From: Leptolyngbya sp. PLA1
GTDB taxonomy: Bacteria > Planctomycetota > Phycisphaerae > Phycisphaerales > UBA1924
Assembly: GCA_021405315.1 (NCBI GenBank)
Contig: QWIH01000031.1
Coordinates: forward strand, 1 to 41,492
Direction of reading: 5' to 3'
Length of the DNA stretch: 41,492 nt
The notes under the pieces are model-generated. The model was not told the DNA's origin, ran no database searches, and saw only the letters and a program-made list of their open reading frames with translations. The position numbers were made by a program, and so were the translations under genes. Below are positions 36,257-41,492 of this stretch, in pieces; the first letter of the stretch is position 1; each line of letters begins with the position of its first letter.

Positions 36257-37342
36257 TCAGCCGGGCGCATCCGGTCCCTTGGCGTCCAGCGGCGCCAGGT
36301 CGTAGGTATCCCCGGGCGCACGACGCACGGGCGGCGACGGGGCTCGCTCGCTCGGGGCATCCGCTTCGGAACTTCCCGGCTTCGGCTTCGACAGCCCGTC
36401 CTCGATCCGCTTGGCGATGGCGACTCCCAGCCTCGCATCCCGGTCGCTCGCCGCGTCGGAGTTCTTCACCGCCCAGGTGCAGAGCTCCGCGAACTGGTAG
36501 AGCGCCAGCGCGAAGTACCCGAACAACGCCAGGAACCCGAGGCCGAAGAGCACGATGAGGGGCATGATGAACACGATCCGCGCCCGCCCCAGCGAGTACA
36601 TGACCAGCACGACCTCGATCAGACCCAGGGGCAGACTGCCCGCGAGGGCAAACGGGGCCATCCGCAGACGTCGCCCCAGCCCAAGGTCGTTCGCCCAGTC
36701 CGCCAGGCACGACATGAAGATCGAGAGCGGGACCAGCCCCGCAAACGCGACCACCGCCGCCACCGCCCCCGCGACGAGGTACGCGCTCGAGACCGGACCC
36801 GGCCCCGCGCCCGGCCCGAACCGCTTCGCGAATCCCATCGCGAGCACCGTCCCGATCACGATCAGCCCATACGCGACAGGCCAGCCCGCCTGGGAACAGC
36901 GCGAGAGCACCCGGAGCCACTTCCACTCCTGTTCGAGGTTCACCGTCGTGGGCTGGGTCGTCTGGCGGGGCTTGCACAGGCCCATGACCCCCCACCACCA
37001 CAGCCCCGCGGAGCCCGCCGCCATCACGGCAACCGCCATGGAGACCGTCGAGCTCCCCCGCAGCAGGAACACGAGCAGCACGCTGAGGCCGACCCCCGCG
37101 GCACACCCGACGACGAGCTTCCACGCCGCGGCTGCCAGGGAGGTCAGATAGGCCTTCGGCGCCTCGGTCATGGACTCGCCGACGCGCCCGGGGTTGAAGC
37201 GGATCGGCACGCCGCACTCAGGGCAACGGTCGCCGGACTTGAGGCCGATCAGGTCATACCCGCAGCGATGGCACTGGCGGTGCTCGTGAATGGGATCGCT
37301 GGGCCGGTGCCGTCTGAAGATGGAGTCGCGAGGGTCGATCAT
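36257..37342 (-). CDS. Zinc-ribbon multi-pass membrane protein, unknown function
   Basis: A 361-residue protein. The N-terminus has a CxxC-x12-CxxC zinc ribbon, Cys24/Cys27 and Cys40/Cys43, in CHRCGYDLIGL and CPECGVPI, a common feature of planctomycete membrane proteins. About six hydrophobic helices follow between 75 and 290. The C-terminal 60 residues are Pro/Ser/Asp-rich and disordered. No transport or catalytic motif is seen. The ATG at 37342 has no good Shine-Dalgarno. It lies 34 bp after purQ and 47 bp before fabI. Confidence 0.75.
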   Translation of the reverse strand: MIDPRDSIFRRHRPSDPIHEHRQCHRCGYDLIGLKSGDRCPECGVPIRFNPGRVGESMTEAPKAYLTSLAAAAWKLVVGCAAGVGLSVLLVFLLRGSSTVSMAVAVMAAGSAGLWWWGVMGLCKPRQTTQPTTVNLEQEWKWLRVLSRCSQAGWPVAYGLIVIGTVLAMGFAKRFGPGAGPGPVSSAYLVAGAVAAVVAFAGLVPLSIFMSCLADWANDLGLGRRLRMAPFALAGSLPLGLIEVVLVMYSLGRARIVFIMPLIVLFGLGFLALFGYFALALYQFAELCTWAVKNSDAASDRDARLGVAIAKRIEDGLSKPKPGSSEADAPSERAPSPPVRRAPGDTYDLAPLDAKGPDAPG

Positions 37343-37376
37343 GGGGCCGGGCCCGCGCGCAGCGGGCCGCACCGTC

Positions 37377-38255
37377 TTACCGGCTGGCACCGGCGCGGTT
37401 GCCGAGTTCGGCCGCCTCGCGCACCGCATTGCGGAACATCTCCAGCCCGGGGGTCGGAGTCTTTCTCGCCTCCGGGTCCAGTCGGGTCCAGTGCGGGTGC
37501 CGGGTCCACTCAAGGAACCGCTCCGGGTGAGGCATGAGGCCCAGGACGCGCCCGGACGGGTCGCAGATTCCGGCGATGGCTCCCGCCGAGCCATTGAAGT
37601 TGTCCGTGTACCGCACCGCGACCTGCCCCGCCCTCTCCAGCTCCGCGATCTCCCCGGGCACCGAGGGCCAGAGCCTTCCCTCCCCATGCGCGACGGGCAG
37701 CATGTTCGTATCCGCCGCTCGGGGCTTCTTCACCGGCGTTGGTCCCAGCGCGTTCGCGGGACGGGGCGCCTCGTCCTCCGCCTGCAGACCGCGGGTCCAG
37801 ACACAGACAGACCGCGGCTCGTACTTCACCCCCACCCAGTGGGCGTGGAACCGGGCGTCCTGGTTGTCCGTGAGCGCCACCCGCTGGACGGGAGGCGTCT
37901 GCGGCCAGGGCTCCCCCGCCCGCGGGCCGGGGAGCAGCCCCACCTGCACCAGCACCTGGAACCCGTTGCACACGCCGATCATCAGCGCCCCACGCTCGAG
38001 CGCCGCTCGCAGCGCCGGATACAGCGCCTCCCGAACCTTCATCGCGAAAATCCGGCCTGACGCGATGTCGTCCCCGAAACTGAAGCCGCCCGGGAACCCG
38101 ACCAGCGAGTACCCGTCCAGCAGCGACGGCTCCGCCACCACGCGGTCCAGGTGCACGAGGTCGGCAGCCGCGCCCGCGAGGGAGAACGCGCGGCAGAGCT
38201 CAGAGTCGCAGTTCGTCCCCGCGGCACGCAGAACTAGGGCTCTGGGTCGCTCCAT
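37377..38255 (-). CDS. purQ: Phosphoribosylformylglycinamidine synthase, glutaminase subunit
   Basis: A class I glutamine amidotransferase supplying ammonia for the fourth step of purine synthesis. PRALVLRAAGTNCDSEL is the PurQ opening, LVGFPGGFSFGDDIASGRI is diagnostic, and GVCNGFQVL holds the nucleophile Cys96. MPHPERFLEW carries the catalytic His and Glu. The 292-residue length exceeds the usual 220-270 because of extra residues near the centre (WTRGLQAEDEAPRPANALG). The ATG has TACGCT 5 nt upstream. purL and purS are not adjacent. Confidence 0.94.
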   Translation of the reverse strand: MERPRALVLRAAGTNCDSELCRAFSLAGAAADLVHLDRVVAEPSLLDGYSLVGFPGGFSFGDDIASGRIFAMKVREALYPALRAALERGALMIGVCNGFQVLVQVGLLPGPRAGEPWPQTPPVQRVALTDNQDARFHAHWVGVKYEPRSVCVWTRGLQAEDEAPRPANALGPTPVKKPRAADTNMLPVAHGEGRLWPSVPGEIAELERAGQVAVRYTDNFNGSAGAIAGICDPSGRVLGLMPHPERFLEWTRHPHWTRLDPEARKTPTPGLEMFRNAVREAAELGNRAGASR

Positions 38256-38260
38256 GCCTG

Positions 38261-38266
38261 AGCGTA
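38261..38266 (-). promoter_or_regulatory. -10-like element of purQ (leaderless type)
   Basis: TACGCT on the minus strand, 5 nt before the purQ ATG at 38255. It is part of a 53-bp divergent region shared with the gmhA-like gene. Confidence 0.35.
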
Positions 38267-38296
38267 GGCTCCGTCCGGTTTCGCGCCTCGTCGCGG

Positions 38297-38302
38297 TATG
38301 AT
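38297..38302 (+). promoter_or_regulatory. -10-like element of the gmhA-like gene (leaderless type)
   Basis: TATGAT, close to the TATAAT consensus, lies 6 nt before the ATG at 38309, with no Shine-Dalgarno. No clear -35. Confidence 0.45.
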
Positions 38303-38308
38303 CAACCG

Positions 38309-38929
38309 ATGCCCGCCGCCGAGAGACCAGCCCGCACGACCCCTCAGAGCCTCTCGCGTTCGCTCTCGGACGCCGCCGCCGCCCTTGATGCGCTCCGAAA
38401 GGACCGCGCGCTGATCGATGCCGCCGGGGCCGCCGCCGAACGACTGGCCGCCGCCCTTGTGGCCGGGGGCAAGGTGCTGATCTGCGGCAACGGCGGTTCG
38501 CTCTGCGACGCCGCTCACTTCGCCGAGGAACTGACCGGGCGCTTTCGAGCCGATCGCCGACCCCTCGCCGCCCTCGCCTGCGCCGACGCGGCCCACATCA
38601 CATGCACCGCCAACGACTACGGCTTTGATCACGTTTTTTCTCGCTGGGTTCAGGCCCTGGGAAGGCCCGGCGACTGCGTCATCCTCCTCAGCACCAGCGG
38701 CAACTCCGCAAACATCCTGCTCGCGGCCCACGCGGCCCGCGCCGCTGGCGCCACGACCATCGCGCTGCTCGGCAGGGGTGGCGGCTCGCTCCGGGGCGTC
38801 TGCGACGTGGAGCTCATCGTGCCCGGCGACACCAGCGACCGCATCCAGGAACTCCACATGCTCCTGCTCCACTGGTTCGTCGAGGCTATCGAGCAGGAGC
38901 TCGGGCTCTCACCCGCGCCCCGCAAATAG
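38309..38929 (+). CDS. gmhA: Phosphoheptose isomerase (SIS domain)
   Basis: A 206-residue isomerase expected to convert sedoheptulose 7-phosphate to heptose 7-phosphate for LPS or S-layer glycan. GNGGSLCDAAHFAEELTGRF near 60-79 matches E. coli GmhA, with a Glu in AEELTG and a Leu where E. coli has His. NDYGFDHVFSRWVQALG and LSTSGNSANIL are the SIS phosphate-binding parts, and DRIQELHML holds His183, matching the catalytic His180. No other heptose gene is adjacent. Divergent from purQ. Confidence 0.9.
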   Translation: MPAAERPARTTPQSLSRSLSDAAAALDALRKDRALIDAAGAAAERLAAALVAGGKVLICGNGGSLCDAAHFAEELTGRFRADRRPLAALACADAAHITCTANDYGFDHVFSRWVQALGRPGDCVILLSTSGNSANILLAAHAARAAGATTIALLGRGGGSLRGVCDVELIVPGDTSDRIQELHMLLLHWFVEAIEQELGLSPAPRK

Positions 38930-38988
38930 GACCATTACGTCCACAAGACCGGCTCGCGGGTATCATTCGTTCGACTGGAGGTTTTCGA

Positions 38989-40560
38989 ATGCCCTTCTAC
39001 TACCGCCTCGGCCAGCTCCCCCAGAAGCGCCACGTGCAGTTCCGTCGTCCCGACGGCGTGCTGTATTCCGAAGAACTCTTCGGCACCGAGGGCTTCGTCG
39101 GGCCGTCGAGCACGATGTACCACATCAACCCGCCGACGCAGGTCTACGGCTGGAAGACCCTCTACTCGACCAAGACCGAGTACGTCGAAGTCGACACGAT
39201 GCGCATGCGGCACGTGAAATCCGCGCCCCTCCGCCCCTTCGGCGAGGCGGTCACGGGCCGCGTGGTGCTCTTCGGCAACTCCGACGTCGAGATGGCCGTC
39301 TGCAACCCCTCGGAGCAGATGCCCTACTACTACAAGAACGGCCAGGGTGACGAGTGCATCTTCATCCACTACGGCTCGGGAGTGTGCTACACCATGCTCG
39401 GTGCGCTCCGCTTCAAGCCCCGCGACTACGTCGTGATCCCAAAGGGGATCATCTACAAGCTCGTCTGGGACGAGGCCGGCGCCCGCGCCGAGGAACTCGA
39501 GATGGGAGGCCCGAAGCGCAAGCCCTCCAGGCGCGCCAAGGCCGACCCGGGTTGGAAGCCCGCGGGCGCGCCGGACAGCCTCTCCGCCGCCGACATGCCC
39601 CTGGGCAAGTTCCTCCTCATCGAGACGATGAACGGCAGCCACATCGGACCGCCCCCGCGCTACGTGAGCAAGGCCCACGGCCAGTTCCTCGAGCACGCGC
39701 CGTACTGCGAGCGTGACCTCCGCCTCCCCGTCCACGAGCCCGACAGCCGCATGCCCATGTTCGTCGAGGCCTACGGCGACTACGAGGTCCGCGTGAAGGC
39801 CCGCGACTGCATGCACAGCTACGTCTTCCACTACCACCCGCTCGACATCGTGGGCTGGGACGGCTGCTACTACCCCCACATCTTCAACATCGACGACTTC
39901 AGCCCCATCACGGGCAAACTGCACATGCCGCCGCCCATCCACCAGACCTTCGAGGCGCACAACTTCGTCATCTGCTCCTTCTGCCCGCGGCTTCTCGACT
40001 ACCACCCGCAGGCCATCAAGGTCCCCTACAACCACTCCAACATCGATTCCGACGAGGTGCTCTACTACGTCGAGGGCAACTTCGGCAGCCGAAAGGGCAT
40101 CGAGGTCGGCAGTCTCACGCTGCACCCGCAGGGCATTCCTCACGGCCCGCACCCCGGCACCACCGAGGCCAGCATGGCCCACGACCGAACCCATGAACTC
40201 GCCGTCATGTGCGACACCTTCCGCCCCCTCTTCGCCACCAAGGCGGCCCTGGGGCTCGAAGACCTCAACTACCCGGCGAGCTGGCAGGGCGAACACTTCC
40301 CGAGACTCGCCAAGGGCGAGGCCATGCTCGGAGGCGTGCCCCTCAAGCAGAAGGGCAAGCGCATCACCGCCCGGTTCGGCACGCTCCTGGATGCGTTCGA
40401 CAACGCCCTGCCCCCCGCTTCCAGCGTCAGCCAAACTCCCGCAAACGTCTGGGCGCCCAACGCGCCGCTCCCCGAGGTCAAGACGAACGGCACCCACGCG
40501 TCCAACGGCAAGGCGCGCAAGACACGCGCCGCCAAGCCTGCCAGGAGCCGCAGGTCCTAA
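38989..40560 (+). CDS. hmgA: Homogentisate 1,2-dioxygenase-like protein
   Basis: A 523-residue cupin-fold dioxygenase of the homogentisate (tyrosine degradation) family. YNHSNIDSDEVLYYVEGNF near 345-363 and LTLHPQGIPHGPHPG near 378-392 carry the His-Glu-His iron ligands. HIFNIDDFSPITGKLHMPPP and FVICSFCPRLLDYHP are also family segments. It is longer than the usual 390-445 residues because of an insert at about 165-210 and a basic C-terminal tail (KARKTRAAKPARSRRS). TATCAT lies at 38961-38966 and GGAGG precedes the ATG. Maleylacetoacetate isomerase and fumarylacetoacetase genes are not adjacent, so the physiological substrate is an inference. Confidence 0.87.
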   Translation: MPFYYRLGQLPQKRHVQFRRPDGVLYSEELFGTEGFVGPSSTMYHINPPTQVYGWKTLYSTKTEYVEVDTMRMRHVKSAPLRPFGEAVTGRVVLFGNSDVEMAVCNPSEQMPYYYKNGQGDECIFIHYGSGVCYTMLGALRFKPRDYVVIPKGIIYKLVWDEAGARAEELEMGGPKRKPSRRAKADPGWKPAGAPDSLSAADMPLGKFLLIETMNGSHIGPPPRYVSKAHGQFLEHAPYCERDLRLPVHEPDSRMPMFVEAYGDYEVRVKARDCMHSYVFHYHPLDIVGWDGCYYPHIFNIDDFSPITGKLHMPPPIHQTFEAHNFVICSFCPRLLDYHPQAIKVPYNHSNIDSDEVLYYVEGNFGSRKGIEVGSLTLHPQGIPHGPHPGTTEASMAHDRTHELAVMCDTFRPLFATKAALGLEDLNYPASWQGEHFPRLAKGEAMLGGVPLKQKGKRITARFGTLLDAFDNALPPASSVSQTPANVWAPNAPLPEVKTNGTHASNGKARKTRAAKPARSRRS

Positions 40561-40587
40561 TCACCCGCGCACCCGACACCCCCCGGC

Positions 40588-40616
40588 TTGTGCAGGGGGA
40601 TCAGTGCCCGTAGCAT
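40588..40616 (+). promoter_or_regulatory. Promoter of the gene at 40624 (leaderless type)
   Basis: TTGTGC (40588-40593), a 17-nt spacer and TAGCAT (40611-40616) end 7 nt before the ATG at 40624. This is the clearest complete leaderless-type promoter in the window. Confidence 0.5.
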
Positions 40617-40623
40617 CCGCCCC

Positions 40624-41492
40624 ATGAGGCTCCCGCTCCGGCGCTCCACGCTGCTGCTCACGCTGCTGGCCGGTCTGGCCGCGGCGCCGGCACGGGCCCA
40701 GCCGTCCGCGCCCGACTACGCGGGGCTCTTCCAGAACTCCCCGCCCGTCGAGGGGCGAGTCTCTTTCCGTGCGGAATCCGCGAGACGCTGGCAGTCCGCC
40801 GGCGTGCAGCGACTCCTCCTCGCCGGCCGCGTTCGGCTCTCCCTGGGCGACCATGAGTTCCAGGCTGCCCGCGCCACGGTCTGGCTCTGGACCAGCCCGC
40901 TCGGCTCCCAGCCCCGCACCAGCGTCTTTGCACACCTCGAAGACGTCGGCGACCCCGCGGAGCCCGTGGGCCTGGGCGTTTCATCCTCGCGCACGCTCGC
41001 GGTCCGTGGCGTCTTCATCTCCGACCAGGGGCCGTCGCTCACCGCGGGCCTGGTCCGCGACGGTGCGCCGACCTCCGACCTGTCCGATGCCGAGCGCGCA
41101 TGCCTCGCCGCCGGCGACGAGGCCATCGTCACCAGCGTCAAGCGTGCCCGCGGCGAGCCCGTGGCGGGCGATCTGCCCCCCCTGCCGACCTTTCGGGTCG
41201 CAACCGGTGCCGCACCAGCGCCGAACAAGCCCCGCCCACTGATCCCGTGGCCGGGCGTCGCTCTCAACCCGCCCCCGGTTGACTCGCCCCCCGCGAGATC
41301 GACCGGACCCTCGCAGTCTCAACCCCTGCTGCCTCTCGCGCGGCCCCCCGCCACGACTCCAACGACGCCGAGGCCGCCCGCAGCTCCCCCGGCGCCGAGC
41401 CCCCAGAAGCCGAGCCCCGCCCCGGCTCCCGCCGCCGGCCCGGCCGCGGGCCCGGTCCCCGGCCCCACGCCGCCAACCAAGCCCGCGCCGGC
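40624..41492 (+). CDS. Exported protein, possibly OstA/LptD-related, 3' end outside window
   Basis: The frame runs open from the ATG at 40624 to the window edge, 289 codons without a stop. MRLPLRRSTLLLTLLAGLAA plus APARAQ is a signal peptide. Residues 43-85 (EGRVSFRAESARRWQSAG, LLLAGRVRLSLGDHEFQAAR, ATVWLWTS) resemble the N-terminal beta strands of OstA/LptA-type LPS transport proteins, in which a lipid-exposed groove is built from similar repeats. From about residue 190 the sequence becomes a long Pro/Ala/Ser/Thr linker. The family call is tentative; the coding call is firmer. Confidence 0.65.
   Translation, partial: MRLPLRRSTLLLTLLAGLAAAPARAQPSAPDYAGLFQNSPPVEGRVSFRAESARRWQSAGVQRLLLAGRVRLSLGDHEFQAARATVWLWTSPLGSQPRTSVFAHLEDVGDPAEPVGLGVSSSRTLAVRGVFISDQGPSLTAGLVRDGAPTSDLSDAERACLAAGDEAIVTSVKRARGEPVAGDLPPLPTFRVATGAAPAPNKPRPLIPWPGVALNPPPVDSPPARSTGPSQSQPLLPLARPPATTPTTPRPPAAPPAPSPQKPSPAPAPAAGPAAGPVPGPTPPTKPAP

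Noticed and set aside
36210..37217. N-terminal extension of FabI
   Set aside because: It overlaps the zinc-ribbon membrane protein in another frame; FabI has a complete N-terminus and a strong AAGGAG at the ATG at 36209.

Overview
The window looks like chromosomal DNA of a high-GC planctomycete, most likely class Phycisphaerae. I infer this from three secreted proteins with a PAPG/PTPG-type C-terminal sorting tag ending in Arg clusters, a pseudopilin-like protein with an H-X9-DG motif, EF-hand/dockerin-like C-termini, two GroELs and a divergent DnaA. I see no phage, transposon, CRISPR array, rRNA or tRNA. Nearly all of the window is housekeeping genes interspersed with lineage-specific secreted and hypothetical proteins.

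Layout. 1-3.6 kb: end of a dockerin-like secreted protein, mnmA (-), a second dockerin-like secreted protein (-) and a pseudopilin-like gene (+). 3.6-6.7 kb: dnaA (-) with a 560-bp upstream non-coding region, then a GNAT acetyltransferase (-). 6.8-11.6 kb (+): an exported hypothetical protein, rpmA (L27), two tandem sorting-tag proteins that share a near-identical 3' module, and recA with a good promoter and terminator. 11.7-14.4 kb: a class V aminotransferase (-), divergent from a YeiH-type transporter and a small membrane protein (+). 14.4-22.7 kb: an eleven-gene minus-strand run, in transcription order groEL2, a 68-aa protein, dedA, groES, groEL1, dnaJ, grpE, fmdB-like, acpS, pmp3-like, mtnN. 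23-25.5 kb: a third sorting-tag protein and miaB (-). 25.6-29.6 kb: an orphan histidine kinase (+), a yraN-like gene and a PPIase-like lipoprotein (- operon), and a DUF1844 gene (+). 29.6-33.4 kb: sdhC-sdhA-sdhB (+). 33.5-38.3 kb: a 520-aa unknown protein (+), a small protein (-), then purQ, a zinc-ribbon membrane protein and fabI (-). 38.3-41.5 kb (+): gmhA-like, a homogentisate dioxygenase-like gene, and a secreted protein that runs off the window.

How the genes work together. The minus-strand run groups protein-folding machinery (two GroELs, GroES, DnaJ, GrpE) with envelope and lipid functions (DedA, AcpS, Pmp3). mnmA, miaB, rpmA, dnaA and recA are separate information-processing genes. 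sdhCAB encodes a complete respiratory complex II of the diheme b558 type. gmhA and the final OstA-like candidate hint at an LPS-bearing outer membrane.

No obviously novel multi-gene system stands out. The best leads are a recurrent -10-like element 5-8 nt before start codons (leaderless-type promoters), the duplicated 3' tag-plus-terminator module, a 68-aa protein attached to groEL2, an unexplained intrinsic hairpin between the two tandem sorting-tag genes, a palindrome at the recA promoter, and a MiaB whose TRAM domain is split by an insertion. Start sites, promoters and boxes were read by eye; no alignments or database searches were run.
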